NCBI GenBank assembly: GCA_028723525.1
Contig: JAQYET010000060.1
Location: 171,953-235,952 of the forward strand
Reading direction: 5' to 3'
From: Prevotellaceae bacterium
Lineage (GTDB): Bacteria; Bacteroidota; Bacteroidia; Bacteroidales; Bacteroidaceae
Length of the DNA stretch: 64,000 bases
The notes under the pieces: model-generated
Told to the model about the DNA's origin: nothing
Database searches by the model: none
The model's input: only the letters and a program-made list of their open reading frames with translations
Translations under genes and position numbers: made by a program
In this document: piece by piece, positions 1-8,455 of the stretch
Layout of the letters: each line of letters opens with the position of its first letter
How positions within the stretch are numbered: position 1 is the first letter of the stretch

Positions 1-326
1 TCTTCGTGCTCATCCATAAATCGAAGACAATCGGATATAACATGCTCTCCGACAAAAGTATCCGGATTGAGCAACAGCACATATTCACTCTCCGTCTGCT
101 TTATCGCAATGTTATTAGCTCTCGCAAAACCCAAGTTGTGATTACTTGCCACAAGGTTTACCTCTGGGTATAGTCGCGAAATCTTCTCCACGGTGTCGTC
201 TTTTGAGTGGTTGTCCACGACATACACCTCTGCTTCAAGTCCATGCAATGCACGTCTCAGGCTGTTAAGGCACTGTTCCAGATAAGGCCTAACATTGTAA
301 CTTACTATTACTACCGTCAGTTTCAT
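1..326 (-). CDS. Glycosyltransferase family 2, N-terminal part (runs off the left edge)
   Basis: The first 108 codons of a GT-A fold, family 2 glycosyltransferase, whose C-terminus lies outside the window. Visible motifs are the N-terminal strand VVIVSYN, the nucleotide-sugar binding segment VVDNHSKDDT, the NLGFARANN segment and LLLNPDT at the place of the DxD-like metal site. These are typical of rhamnosyl- or galactosyltransferase-like GT2 enzymes that build cell-surface polysaccharide. The start ATG overlaps the stop of the upstream small membrane protein (TAATG), which suggests translational coupling in a recR-led transcript. Donor and acceptor cannot be told from sequence. Confidence 0.85.
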   Translation of the reverse strand, partial: MKLTVVIVSYNVRPYLEQCLNSLRRALHGLEAEVYVVDNHSKDDTVEKISRLYPEVNLVASNHNLGFARANNIAIKQTESEYVLLLNPDTFVGEHVISDCLRFMDEHE

Positions 327-727
327 TACTCTATTGTCATTTCCCTCTTCATGCGCGACTCCGACGGATATATAAAAGCCATTGATATGAGCATGATTAT
401 TGCCATATATCCAAAGGCTACATTCATATATATATAATATAATATGGTATTCGCGTTTAGCAACAGGGATAGCATGAGCAGACGTATCATAGCCCACTTG
501 CAATATCCCCCCGCCTTTATCTTTGTGCGTATTTTGTTGAAACGCAACAATCTAACGGCTAATGGAATAACGCAAATCGTGAACAATTCCGTCAATGTCA
601 CCACTACGAACTGCACACTCACATCGTCGGCAAGTACTCCCGGCATCAGCGTGTCGGTCTCAAACAACAGCACCAATAGCAAAGCGATACCGATGGAAAG
701 CCAGTATGTTATCTTTATCATATTCAT
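326..727 (-). CDS. Small four-helix membrane protein, unknown function
   Basis: 133 residues with four hydrophobic segments (about 5-23, 38-60, 79-101 and 103-121) and a short basic C-terminal tail (SRMKREMTIE). It contains no motif I recognise. It starts 4 nt after the recR stop and its own stop overlaps the start of the glycosyltransferase, so the three genes are probably co-transcribed as recR - membrane protein - glycosyltransferase. Reality as a gene is supported by this tight packing and the consistent hydrophobic periodicity. The long plus-strand ORF opposite it is a shadow. Confidence 0.8.
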   Translation of the reverse strand: MNMIKITYWLSIGIALLLVLLFETDTLMPGVLADDVSVQFVVVTLTELFTICVIPLAVRLLRFNKIRTKIKAGGYCKWAMIRLLMLSLLLNANTILYYIYMNVAFGYMAIIMLISMAFIYPSESRMKREMTIE

Positions 728-731
728 ATTT

Positions 732-1346
732 TCATGCTCCTCCGTATGGCACTCTGTCGATAATACTGCGCCCCAAGGTTATCTCGTCGGTATATTCCAA
801 CTCATTACCAACACTAATTCCACGCGCTATAACACTCTGTTTCACGTCATAGTCGGCAAGTTTACGGAATATGTAGAAAGCAGTTGTATCCCCTTCCATA
901 GTGCTGCTAAGTGCCATTATCACCTCCTTCACACCTCCTTCAGCCACACGTCTGACCAGCGAATCCACCTCAATGTCGCTCGGTCCGATACCGTCTATCG
1001 GAGATATTATTCCTCCGAGTACATGGTATAGTCCGCGATACTGCTGCGTATTCTCTATTGCCATAACGTCTTGTATGTTTTCAACCACACAGATGATGCT
1101 GTCATCACGCCTACTGTCGGAGCATATAGGGCATACGTCGGTGTCGCTGATGTTGTGGCACACATTACAATGACGCACTTCATGCTTCAGTCTGCTCAAC
1201 GCCGTGGTAAGTTCTTCCACAGTCCCGTCATCCTGTCTCAGCAAATGTAGCACGAGTCGGAGAGCTGTCTTCCTACCTATTCCCGGCAGTTTCGACATCT
1301 CGCCTACCGCCTTTTCAAGCAACGCTGATGGATATTGTTGGGGCAT
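732..1346 (-). CDS. recR: Recombination mediator protein RecR
   Basis: 204 residues, the normal RecR length. With RecO it loads RecA on gapped DNA. The domains are in the expected order: a helix-hairpin-helix ([11 protein letters not shown], residues 20-30), a four-cysteine zinc finger (C60-x2-C63-x8-C72-x2-C75), and a Toprim domain from about residue 83 (IICVVEN, then a [12 protein letters not shown] segment), followed by the Walker-like C-terminal strand. It is the first gene of a minus-strand group with a small membrane protein and a glycosyltransferase. A Bacteroidota-type promoter lies immediately upstream and supports this start. Confidence 0.97.
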   Translation of the reverse strand: MPQQYPSALLEKAVGEMSKLPGIGRKTALRLVLHLLRQDDGTVEELTTALSRLKHEVRHCNVCHNISDTDVCPICSDSRRDDSIICVVENIQDVMAIENTQQYRGLYHVLGGIISPIDGIGPSDIEVDSLVRRVAEGGVKEVIMALSSTMEGDTTAFYIFRKLADYDVKQSVIARGISVGNELEYTDEITLGRSIIDRVPYGGA

Positions 1347-1366
1347 TGTCTTGTCTTTTTCATGTG

Positions 1367-1397
1367 CAAAGTTAGTTTAAAATAAGCGGAATGCAAA
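1367..1397 (-). promoter_or_regulatory. Promoter of recR
   Basis: On the minus strand a -7 element TAACTTTG (1374 to 1367) has TTTG (1397 to 1394) 19 nt upstream as the -33 element. The start codon lies about 20 nt downstream. Both elements match the Bacteroidota primary-sigma consensus. Confidence 0.7.
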
Positions 1398-1416
1398 AAT
1401 ATTACAATAATTTTCG

Positions 1417-1424
1417 TACCTTTG
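1417..1424 (+). promoter_or_regulatory. Promoter -7 element of engB
   Basis: TACCTTTG matches TAnnTTTG exactly and lies 13 nt before the engB ATG. No clear TTG is visible at -33. It is arranged back to back with the recR promoter. Confidence 0.6.
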
Positions 1425-1437
1425 CGGCAAAAATAAC

Positions 1438-2052
1438 ATGAAAATAAACAAATCGGAATTCAGCATAAGCAGTGCTACTGTCAGCCAATGTCCCAAAGAC
1501 ACCAAACCGGAATATGCTTTCATAGGGCGTAGCAATGTCGGTAAATCAAGCCTTATAAACATGTTATGCAATCATAAAGGACTGGCAAAGACGTCATCAA
1601 CGCCCGGCAAGACTCTGCTCATCAACCATTTCATAATAAACAACGAATGGTATATAGTTGACCTCCCCGGCTACGGATATGCGAAGAGGTCGAAGACACA
1701 GCGCGACAAACTCGAACAGATGATTTCTTCATACATTTTGCAGCGCAAACAACTCACTAACGTTTTCGTTCTGATAGACATAAGACACGACCCGCAACAG
1801 ATTGACCGCGAGTTCATCGACTGGCTTGGGAATAGTGAAATTCCGTTTGCTATCGTCTTTACAAAGGGCGACAAACTGGCTCCTTCGAAAATGAAAGAAC
1901 AGGCAAAGGCATACATGTCGAAACTTGAAGACACGTGGGAAGTGCTCCCACCCTACTTCGTCTCAAGTGCAGAAAAATCATTCGGACGCGACGAAATTCT
2001 TGACTACATAGAGAGCATAAACGAGGAGATAAAGAACAACTCTCAGGAATAA
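1438..2052 (+). CDS. engB: Ribosome biogenesis GTPase EngB (YihA/YsxC)
   Basis: 204 residues. It is a single-domain TRAFAC GTPase needed for late assembly of the large ribosomal subunit. The G1 loop GRSNVGKSS is at residues 30-38, the TPG of switch I at 55-57, G3 DLPGYGYA at 75-82, G4 TKGDK and G5 SSAEK further on. The length and the YAKRSK segment after G3 are typical of the family. The TTG-started ABC-F gene follows after 32 nt on the same strand and may share the transcript. Confidence 0.96.
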   Translation: MKINKSEFSISSATVSQCPKDTKPEYAFIGRSNVGKSSLINMLCNHKGLAKTSSTPGKTLLINHFIINNEWYIVDLPGYGYAKRSKTQRDKLEQMISSYILQRKQLTNVFVLIDIRHDPQQIDREFIDWLGNSEIPFAIVFTKGDKLAPSKMKEQAKAYMSKLEDTWEVLPPYFVSSAEKSFGRDEILDYIESINEEIKNNSQE

Positions 2053-2084
2053 CCGGTTACATACCATAATAATTTACAAGGAAA

Positions 2085-3896
2085 TTGGCTTCAATCCCCT
2101 ATCTTGATATACAAAACCTTACAAAGTCTTTCGGAGAATTGCTGCTCTTCGAAAATCTTAACATGAGCATTGCCGAAGGGCAACGCATCGGACTTGTGGC
2201 AAAGAACGGCACTGGCAAGAGCACTCTGCTATCAATTATCAACGGCGAGGAGGGATACGATAGTGGCGAAATAATATTCCGCCGCGACCTTCGCGTGGGA
2301 TATCTTGACCAGTCGCCACACTTCGACCCTGACGAAAGTGTGCTGGATGCCTGCTTCAATCATAAAGGAGAAGAGGAAAGAGTACTTAAAGCAAAGCAAA
2401 TCCTAACACAGCTGAAAATAAGAAACCTAAATCAGCCGATGCGCGAACTGAGCGGCGGACAGCAGAAGCGCGTGGCTCTTGCCAATGTACTTATCACCGA
2501 ACCCGACCTGCTGATACTCGACGAACCGACCAATCACCTCGACCTTGACATGATTGAGTGGCTTGAGGGGTTTCTTAACCGTGGCAACAAGACTCTGCTT
2601 ATGGTGACACACGACCGCTTTTTCTTAGACCGTGTGTGCAATATCATAATGGAACTTGACGACCAAACCATATACACGTATCGCGGGAACTACAGTTACT
2701 ATCTCTGCAAACGACAGGAACGTATTGATAACAAACGAGCCGAGATAACACGGGCTAACAATCTCTATCGCCGCGAACTGGAGTGGATGCGCCGCCAACC
2801 GCAGGCTCGCGGACACAAAGCACGATACCGTGAAGAGGCATTCGTTGACCTTGAAAAAGTGGCAAAGCAGCGCATAGAGGAACGACAAATGCGCCTGAAA
2901 CGCTCTAATGTTTACATCGGAAGCAAGATTTTCGAGAGCCAATATGTTTCAAAAACATTCAATGAAGGCACGGAGGAGCAAATTACGATACTCAAAGACT
3001 TCTACTATAACTTCGCCCGTTTCGAGAAAATGGGCATCATCGGTAACAACGGAACAGGCAAAAGCACGTTCATAAAACTTCTGCTGGGTGCCGAACAGCC
3101 CGATAGCGGACGCTTTGACATTGGCGACACGGTGCGATTTGGATATTTCTCGCAAGAGGGACTGCAGTTTAACGAACAGCAGAAAGTGATAGATGTTGTA
3201 ACCGACATTGCCGAATACATAGACCTCGGAAGCGGACGCCACCTCACGGCATCACAGTTCCTGCAACATTTCCTGTTCTCGCCCGAACAACAACACAACT
3301 ATGTGTATAAACTTTCGGGAGGTGAGAGACGTAAACTCTATCTCTGCACTGTGCTGATGCGTAACCCGAACTTTCTCGTTCTCGACGAACCGACAAACGA
3401 CCTCGACATACAAACCCTGCAAATTCTTGAAGAATATTTTCAGGATTTCCCGGGATGTGTAATCGTAGTGAGCCACGACCGATATTTCATGGATAAGGTC
3501 GTAGATCATCTTCTTGTGTTTAAAGGCGGGGGTGAGATAAAGGATTTTCCCGGAAACTACACTCAATTCCGGCAGTGGTCTGCCATGCAAAGCAAAGAGG
3601 AGGGAGCGGAAAATTCAAAGAAAAATACAAATAACAAGAGGGGTATTGCCAACACGAAATCTTCTGTGCCGGAGAAGCCTCGCCGACTGACATACAAGGA
3701 GCGCATCGAAATGCAGCAGTTGGAAAAGGATATAGAGACGCTCGAAGCCGAACAACGGTTGCTGGAAGAACAACTGTGCAGCGGACAACTCAGCATCGAA
3801 GACCTCACAGCCAAGAGCATACGGCTGCCTAAACTGAAAGAAAAAATAGATGAAAAAAGTATCAGGTGGCTCGAACTGTCGGAAATTGACAGTTGA
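2085..3896 (+). CDS. ABC-F family ATPase (Uup-like)
   Basis: 603 residues with two ABC ATPase domains and no membrane segments, the layout of ABC-F translation factors that act on the ribosome. Domain 1 has Walker A at 39-47 (AKNGTGKST), signature LSGGQQKR and Walker B LLILDEPTNHLD. Domain 2 has GNNGTGKST, LSGGERRK and FLVLDEPTNDLD. A charged linker lies between them and a C-terminal coiled coil (EMQQLEKDIETLEAEQ) resembles Uup. The start is TTG, with AAGGA a few bases upstream. The next ATG would remove the first strand, which aligns well with the family (YLDIQNLTKSFG), so TTG is preferred. ABC-F subgroups are hard to separate without an alignment. Confidence 0.93.
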   Translation: MASIPYLDIQNLTKSFGELLLFENLNMSIAEGQRIGLVAKNGTGKSTLLSIINGEEGYDSGEIIFRRDLRVGYLDQSPHFDPDESVLDACFNHKGEEERVLKAKQILTQLKIRNLNQPMRELSGGQQKRVALANVLITEPDLLILDEPTNHLDLDMIEWLEGFLNRGNKTLLMVTHDRFFLDRVCNIIMELDDQTIYTYRGNYSYYLCKRQERIDNKRAEITRANNLYRRELEWMRRQPQARGHKARYREEAFVDLEKVAKQRIEERQMRLKRSNVYIGSKIFESQYVSKTFNEGTEEQITILKDFYYNFARFEKMGIIGNNGTGKSTFIKLLLGAEQPDSGRFDIGDTVRFGYFSQEGLQFNEQQKVIDVVTDIAEYIDLGSGRHLTASQFLQHFLFSPEQQHNYVYKLSGGERRKLYLCTVLMRNPNFLVLDEPTNDLDIQTLQILEEYFQDFPGCVIVVSHDRYFMDKVVDHLLVFKGGGEIKDFPGNYTQFRQWSAMQSKEEGAENSKKNTNNKRGIANTKSSVPEKPRRLTYKERIEMQQLEKDIETLEAEQRLLEEQLCSGQLSIEDLTAKSIRLPKLKEKIDEKSIRWLELSEIDS

Positions 3897-3988
3897 TACA
3901 CCTGAAAAGATACATGATAGACCAAAAATAGCGCATCAAAAGAAATATCTTGCACGATAAACACTGAACAGAAGTTAAAATAACAATT

Positions 3989-4000
3989 ATCGCAAGCGAT
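3989..4000. promoter_or_regulatory. Palindromic operator, site 1, of the glutathione peroxidase cassette
   Basis: ATCGCAAGCGAT is a perfect dyad (5-bp arms with AA centre) followed by ACTAATTA. The same 20-bp block recurs 43 bp downstream with only the two central bases swapped to TT. The size and symmetry fit a dimeric MarR-type repressor, and a MarR gene lies in the same cluster. Confidence 0.6.
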
Positions 4001-4031
4001 ACTAATTAAAAGGTGTTAATGTTCAAACTAA

Positions 4032-4043
4032 ATCGCTTGCGAT
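4032..4043. promoter_or_regulatory. Palindromic operator, site 2, overlapping the -33 box
   Basis: ATCGCTTGCGAT followed by ACTAATTA is the second copy of the block at 3989. Its central TTG coincides with the position expected for the -33 element of the promoter whose -7 element is at 4059-4066, so a protein bound here would block RNA polymerase. Confidence 0.6.
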
Positions 4044-4066
4044 ACTAATTATTTTGCTTATCTTTG
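4037..4066 (+). promoter_or_regulatory. Promoter of the peroxidase cassette
   Basis: TTG at 4037-4039 (-33), 19-nt spacer, TATCTTTG at 4059-4066 (-7). Transcription should begin near 4073, about 70 nt before the small winged-helix gene. The -33 element is buried in operator site 2. Confidence 0.7.
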
Positions 4067-4141
4067 CATTGTCAAACGAGAATGGATACTCTCAAGACAA
4101 TGAAACATTTCATTATTAACAACAAATAAACAACAAGCAGT

Positions 4142-4315
4142 ATGAAGGAAAAAGTGTTACAGGCGATGCGCGATGCCGGAAAACCGGTATCTGCAGGAGA
4201 GATAGCAAAATCATTGGATGCCGACCGCAAGGAAGTTGACAAGGCTTTTGCCGAGTTGAAAAAAGAAGGAGCTATAGTTTCTCCTGTACGTTGCAAATGG
4301 GAGCCAAGCAAGTGA
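4142..4315 (+). CDS. Small winged-helix DNA-binding protein (57 aa)
   Basis: 57 residues. The sequence begins MKEKVLQAMRDAGKPVSAGE and continues through IAKSLDADRKEVDKAFAELKKEG to a short wing ending in CKWEPSK. This reads as a helix-turn-helix (ISAGEIAKxL and EVDKAFAELK helices) plus a beta wing, i.e. a minimal winged helix without a dimerisation region. It is the first gene after the operator-controlled promoter. Its TGA stop overlaps a GTG (GTGA) that can start the peroxidase gene, so the two are probably translationally coupled. It may regulate the cassette or assist the MarR protein; this is inference. Confidence 0.75.
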   Translation: MKEKVLQAMRDAGKPVSAGEIAKSLDADRKEVDKAFAELKKEGAIVSPVRCKWEPSK

Positions 4316-4968
4316 TTAGCAACAAACTAATGATAATGGTCGTGGTCTTGCTCACAATGCTCGGCTACAGCCAGAAAATAAATAGTAACAACATAAGTAA
4401 TAGAAAAGAAAAGGTTATGAACACAGTTTATGATTTCAATCTGAAAGATAAAAAAGGTAACGAAGTTAGTCTCTCTGAATATAAAGGCAAGGTATTGATG
4501 ATTGTCAACACAGCCACCGGTTGCGGTTTCACACCACAATATGAGGTTTTGGAAGACATGTATAAAAGAATGAAGGCGGACGGTCTTGAGATATTAGACA
4601 TCCCTTGTAACCAGTTCGGACATCAGGCTCCCGGCACCGACGAGGAGATTACGCAGTTCTGTACAATGAAGTTCGGCACCGACTTCCCGCAGTTCCAAAA
4701 GAGCGATGTTAACGGGAAAAACGAACTTCCACTCTACACATGGCTGAAGAGCCGGAAGGGTTGTGCGGGTTCTTTCGATGCCGAAACTTCAGCAATCATG
4801 GAGAAACTCTACAACGAGAGCAATGACGAGCCTCGCAAGAAAGACGACATCCAGTGGAATTTCACCAAGTTCATCATCAACCGTCAAGGCGAAGTAGTTG
4901 CAAGATTTGAGGCTAATGCTGACATGAAGCAGGTGGAAGAGTGCATCGCAACACTGTTGAAACAGTAA
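4312..4968 (+). CDS. Glutathione peroxidase family protein, probably exported
   Basis: Thioredoxin-fold peroxidase that reduces peroxides; bacterial members usually take electrons from thioredoxin. Family motifs are YDFNLKDKKGNEVSLSEYKGKVLMI, the peroxidatic cysteine in NTATGCGFTPQY, the ILDIPCNQFG segment (with a second Cys, the likely resolving residue) and the QWNFTKF tetrad strand. The GTG start at 4312 overlaps the previous stop and gives a signal-like N-terminus (ISNKLMIMVVVLLTMLGYS), placing the enzyme in the envelope. ATG 4417, just before the core domain and preceded by a purine-rich stretch, is the alternative and would make it cytoplasmic. The cassette with a MarR regulator fits an oxidative-stress role. 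Confidence 0.9.
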   Translation: MISNKLMIMVVVLLTMLGYSQKINSNNISNRKEKVMNTVYDFNLKDKKGNEVSLSEYKGKVLMIVNTATGCGFTPQYEVLEDMYKRMKADGLEILDIPCNQFGHQAPGTDEEITQFCTMKFGTDFPQFQKSDVNGKNELPLYTWLKSRKGCAGSFDAETSAIMEKLYNESNDEPRKKDDIQWNFTKFIINRQGEVVARFEANADMKQVEECIATLLKQ

Positions 4969-4990
4969 TACCAACATATTCACTCAGTGT

Positions 4991-5023
4991 CCCGATACTT
5001 TCGAAAGTATCGGGATTTGATTA
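4991..5023 (+). terminator. Rho-independent terminator after the glutathione peroxidase gene
   Basis: A perfect 24-bp palindrome at 4991-5014 (arms CCCGATACTTTC and GAAAGTATCGGG) is followed by an AT-rich run. It separates the peroxidase from the marR-type gene, which therefore may need its own promoter or depend on read-through. Confidence 0.75.
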
Positions 5024-5045
5024 TTAAATACCGTAACCATAAAAG

Positions 5046-5525
5046 ATGAATAATAACGAGCAACTCAAACTTGAAAATCAACTCTGCTTCCGTCTTTACA
5101 CGGCAGCCCGACTGATTGTTCAGGCCTACGAACCGTTTTTGAAGCCGCATGGCATCACATACACCCAGTATTTGGTGCTGTTGGTGTTATGGGATACTGA
5201 CAATCAGCCGATAAACGATATTGGCAAACGGCTGCTATTGGGCATAAACACCACCTCACCGCTAATAAAACGTATGGAAAAACAGGGACTCGTGGCACGT
5301 CATGGCAGTGATACCGACAAGCGTCAGCAGATTGTTTACCTCACCCAAAAGGGTAAGGACATGAAAAAAATCGCAGCAGAAATACCGGAGTGTATGACAG
5401 AAAACATCAGGTCGTGCAATATCGAACCGGGAAAACTCATGACAATAATACCAATTCTTGACGATTTCATCGATAAAATGAACCGCAGAGAACATCATTT
5501 GCCGACCTCTACAGAGCAAGAATAA
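5046..5525 (+). CDS. MarR family transcriptional regulator
   Basis: 159 residues with the MarR layout: N-terminal dimerisation helices, then a winged helix (ITYTQYLVLLVLWD, INDIGKRLLLGINTTSPLIKRMEKQGLV, wing RHGSDTDKRQQIVYLTQKG) and a C-terminal helix. MarR proteins are dimeric repressors that respond to phenolics or oxidants. There is a cysteine late in the chain (IRSCNIEPG) but no clear OhrR-type N-terminal reactive cysteine. The two palindromes in front of the upstream peroxidase cassette are its likely targets, and no copy lies directly before its own start. Confidence 0.93.
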   Translation: MNNNEQLKLENQLCFRLYTAARLIVQAYEPFLKPHGITYTQYLVLLVLWDTDNQPINDIGKRLLLGINTTSPLIKRMEKQGLVARHGSDTDKRQQIVYLTQKGKDMKKIAAEIPECMTENIRSCNIEPGKLMTIIPILDDFIDKMNRREHHLPTSTEQE

Positions 5526-5531
5526 ATCAAT

Positions 5532-5567
5532 AATGGCTGCCCTTTCGGACAGCCATTTATTGTTTCC
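5532..5567 (+). terminator. Terminator after the marR-type gene
   Basis: Arms AATGGCTG (5532-5539) and CAGCCATT (5550-5557), with a CCC/GGG-like inner pairing around TTTC, are followed by TATTGTTT. Confidence 0.75.
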
Positions 5568-5701
5568 ACGCCGTAAATATAATATGAATGAACATCATTT
5601 CAACCAATCATTATAAGACGTAAGGATTGTAAAAACAACATGAAAGGGCTGTAAACATAAAAATAAGTGAATAAAAATTATTTTATAAATAACTTTATTG
5701 T

Positions 5702-5709
5702 TACCTTTG
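5702..5709 (+). promoter_or_regulatory. Promoter -7 element of the AspT-type exchanger gene
   Basis: TACCTTTG is an exact TAnnTTTG match 24 nt before the ATG at 5734. It lies after an upstream in-frame TTG at 5698, which argues against that earlier start. Confidence 0.6.
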
Positions 5710-5733
5710 CACCCAAACTTTTCACACTTTTTT

Positions 5734-7422
5734 ATGGACTGGTTATTTGATTTATTTACAACTACTGACTCGGTTGCACACATCGTGCTTTTGTACTCTC
5801 TTGTTATCGCAGTTGGTGTCTTGCTGGGCAAGATAAAAATCGGCGGCATTTCACTCGGCGTAACATTCGTTCTCTTTGCCGGAATAGTTGCAGGACATTT
5901 CGGCTTCACTGCTCCCCTAAACATCATCTCGTTCATTCAGGAATTTGGTCTCGTACTATTCGTTTTCATGATTGGTTTGCAGGTAGGACCCGGTTTCTTC
6001 GAAAGTTTCGGCTCTGCCGGACTGCGACTTAACGCCCTCGCAATCACCATTATCATACTGAACGTGATAGTGATGTTTGTCTGTTACTTTGTCTTTTTCG
6101 ACACCTCCGACCACAACAACCTGCCCATGATGGTGGGAACGCTCTACGGTGCAGTTACCAACACTCCGGGACTTGGTGCTGCAAACGAGGCACTTAACAG
6201 TGTTTTCACCAACGTAAAGCCCCCACAGATTGCCTCCGGATATGCTTGTGCCTATCCACTCGGCGTTGTCGGCATCATAGGAGCAACTATTCTAATAAGG
6301 TATATTTGCAAGGTGAAACTCAAGAATGAAGAAAACGAACTCGAACTTAAAGAAAATCTCAACGCAAATGTTAAACCTCGCCAACTGCATCTGCAGGTTT
6401 CCAATACTTATCTTGAGGGAAAAACACTGAAACAGATACACAGTTTTCTCAATCGCGACTTTGTTTGCAGTCGCATACTTCATGATGGGCATGTTAGCAT
6501 ACCAAACCGTGACACAATATTCCATCTCGACGACCAACTCCTCGTGGTATGTACCGAGGCTGACACAGAGGCGATAATAGCATTCATCGGACCGGAGATA
6601 AACGTGGAATGGGAAAAACAAGACATGCCGTTGGTGAGCAAACGAATACTAATAACGAACCCGAGCATTAACGGAAAAAGTCTCGTTGACCTACATTTGT
6701 CGCGAGTTCACGGCGTAAATGTCACCAGAGTGACACGCCACGGCATGGATCTCTTTGCCAGCGCATCACTACCGCTTCAGGTAGGCGACCGCATAATGGT
6801 TGTTGGTCCGGAAGATTCGGTTAACCGTGTTGCTAGCATGATGGGCAATTCGATACGCCGTCTTGAGACTCCTAACATCGCAACAATCTTCATCGGAATA
6901 ATAACCGGAATATTGTTCGGTTCTCTTCCGATAGCCATTCCCGGCATGCCGGTACCTTTGAAACTCGGTATCGCCGGCGGTCCGCTCATCATTGCCATTC
7001 TCATCGGAAGATATGGTTACAAGATACACCTCGTTACATATACCACGACATCTGCCAACATGATGCTTCGAGAAATCGGATTGGTGCTCTTCCTCGCAAG
7101 TGTGGGGATAAAAGCCGGTGCCGACTTCTGGGCCACTGTCGCCGAAGGCGATGGATTGCTCTACGTGCTGACCGGTTTTCTGATAACCGTGCTGCCTATT
7201 CTTATAATCGGTCCGTTGGCACTTTTGCGTTTCAAACTCAACTATTTCACAGTAATGGGAATGATTGCCGGCAGTTACACCGACCCTCCCGCACTTGCAT
7301 ACGCCAATGCGTCGTGTTCTAAAGAGGCACCGGCAGTGGGCTATTCAACGGTATATCCGCTAAGTATGTTTCTGCGAATTTTTGCTGCCCAAACAATTAT
7401 ACTCGTATGCTGTGGCATCTGA
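5734..7422 (+). CDS. AspT/YidE/YbjL-type membrane exchanger with two RCK-C domains
   Basis: 562 residues from the ATG ([13 protein letters not shown]). Two copies of the AspT/YidE/YbjL duplication membrane domain flank a cytosolic middle with two TrkA-C-like domains (about residues 205-285 and 300-370; [11 protein letters not shown] and [11 protein letters not shown] mark the repeats). The second membrane half carries the family segments [15 protein letters not shown] and [16 protein letters not shown]. AspT exchanges aspartate for alanine, while YidE/YbjL relatives have unknown substrates, so the substrate here is open. The LuxR-type gene follows after 23 nt and is probably in the same transcript. 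Confidence 0.9.
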   Translation: MDWLFDLFTTTDSVAHIVLLYSLVIAVGVLLGKIKIGGISLGVTFVLFAGIVAGHFGFTAPLNIISFIQEFGLVLFVFMIGLQVGPGFFESFGSAGLRLNALAITIIILNVIVMFVCYFVFFDTSDHNNLPMMVGTLYGAVTNTPGLGAANEALNSVFTNVKPPQIASGYACAYPLGVVGIIGATILIRYICKVKLKNEENELELKENLNANVKPRQLHLQVSNTYLEGKTLKQIHSFLNRDFVCSRILHDGHVSIPNRDTIFHLDDQLLVVCTEADTEAIIAFIGPEINVEWEKQDMPLVSKRILITNPSINGKSLVDLHLSRVHGVNVTRVTRHGMDLFASASLPLQVGDRIMVVGPEDSVNRVASMMGNSIRRLETPNIATIFIGIITGILFGSLPIAIPGMPVPLKLGIAGGPLIIAILIGRYGYKIHLVTYTTTSANMMLREIGLVLFLASVGIKAGADFWATVAEGDGLLYVLTGFLITVLPILIIGPLALLRFKLNYFTVMGMIAGSYTDPPALAYANASCSKEAPAVGYSTVYPLSMFLRIFAAQTIILVCCGI

Positions 7423-7445
7423 CACGGCTGTAAAACATCTGAAAA

Positions 7446-8030
7446 ATGGAACGTCCTAAATTCGCTATCATCGACCCTAACACGTTGTCGGTACTGGGAT
7501 TGAAACAAATCCTGCAGAACGTTATGCCTATAATTGATGTGCTGTCTTTCCATTCGCTCGCAGAATTTGAGACAAGCAAGCCCGAACAGTTCGCGCATAT
7601 CTTCGTAGCCATGAACATTGTTCTCGACAATCGCAGTTTCTTCATCGAACAAGTGAAACGGACAATCGTGCTCACCACTTCGCAAGACACACAGATAAGC
7701 GGCTTTAAATCTATCTGCATAAACGTTCCCGAAAAGCAACTCATACGTTCCATACTAATGATGCACAGCGGAGGACACCCCAAAGGGGCACACCTGCCGC
7801 AACTCCCTGAAAGCCTGAACAGGCAAATTCTGACAGGTCGCGAATTAGAGGTGATGTCGCTGATAGTACAGGGTTTCATCAACAAAGAGATTGCCGACAA
7901 GTTGAACATCGGTCTCACCACAGTGATAACTCATCGCAAGAATATAATGGACAAGCTCGGTATGAAGAGCGTATCTGCACTGACCATCTATGCCGTCATG
8001 CACGGTTACGTTGACATCAGCAAGATATGA
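7446..8030 (+). CDS. LuxR-type regulator with degenerate receiver domain
   Basis: 194 residues. The C-terminal part (about 128-190) is a clear LuxR/GerE helix-turn-helix: LTGRELEVMSLIVQGFINKEIADKL, TVITHRKNIMDKLGM. The N-terminal 105 residues resemble a response-regulator receiver (FAIID at 6-10, TIVLTTSQD in the place of the conserved Ser/Thr strand). However, the strand that should end with the phosphorylated Asp reads HIFVAMN with no Asp at the expected site, so phosphorylation control looks lost. Its place next to the exchanger gene suggests it controls or senses through that transporter; this is inference. Confidence 0.87.
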   Translation: MERPKFAIIDPNTLSVLGLKQILQNVMPIIDVLSFHSLAEFETSKPEQFAHIFVAMNIVLDNRSFFIEQVKRTIVLTTSQDTQISGFKSICINVPEKQLIRSILMMHSGGHPKGAHLPQLPESLNRQILTGRELEVMSLIVQGFINKEIADKLNIGLTTVITHRKNIMDKLGMKSVSALTIYAVMHGYVDISKI

Positions 8031-8080
8031 CATCCTCGAAAGGCATCACAAGTCATGCACTATGATATATTCCTGTTTAC

Positions 8081-8161
8081 AATTTCGCCGAATTTGCTGA
8101 CCAAATTCGGCGAAATTGCTTTGTAAAATCGGCGATTTTGGTCATTAAAATCGCCGATTTT
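8081..8161. repeat. Four-unit 22-nt-period palindromic repeat, copy A
   Basis: Units at 8081-8095 (AATTTCGCCGAATTT), 8103-8117 (AAATTCGGCGAAATT), 8125-8139 (AAAATCGGCGATTTT) and 8147-8161 (AAAATCGCCGATTTT). Starts are exactly 22 nt apart and spacers are 7 nt. Unit 1 is the perfect reverse complement of unit 2, and unit 3 of unit 4, giving two 15-bp hairpins in transcripts of either strand. Three further copies occur in the window. Confidence 0.9.
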
Positions 8162-8341
8162 ATACTCTTGTTGCATACCAAACTTCCTACGGCTGCTATC
8201 CTTTCAGTAAACGATAGGATGCCGACCCAAACAACACAAGTCCGAAGGACATCCAGAGATTATTTTATTACATATTGAGGATAAAAATTAAGAATTGACA
8301 AAAAATATAGCACAAATGTTTTTATTTAGGATTTTTATTTA

Positions 8342-8349
8342 TATATTTG
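8342..8349 (+). promoter_or_regulatory. Promoter -7 element of the lactate permease gene
   Basis: TATATTTG matches TAnnTTTG. The resulting leader would be about 100 nt. No good -33 TTG is visible. Confidence 0.45.
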
Positions 8350-8455
8350 TACCGGTTTTCTGTCATGAGGTGTCGTTTTGTGAAACAATTACACATCCAA
8401 GTTTGATATTTACACCGAATACTTATATAAATATTTACACTAAAAAAACATTTTT

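Larger units (their letters stand above)
8031..8455. other. Intergenic region between the LuxR-type gene and the lactate permease gene
   Basis: 425 nt without a convincing gene. It holds the four-unit repeat at 8081-8161 and the permease promoter at 8342-8349. Between them (8162-8340) I see only AT-rich sequence. Confidence 0.6.

Noticed and set aside
444-1031. 195-codon plus-strand ORF
   Set aside because: It lies opposite recR and the small membrane protein, both with clear features; the plus-strand product has no domain and no promoter in place.
8081-8161. CRISPR array
   Set aside because: Units are 15 nt and spacers 7 nt, unit orientation varies, and no cas genes are present; four similar loci each with four units do not fit CRISPR.
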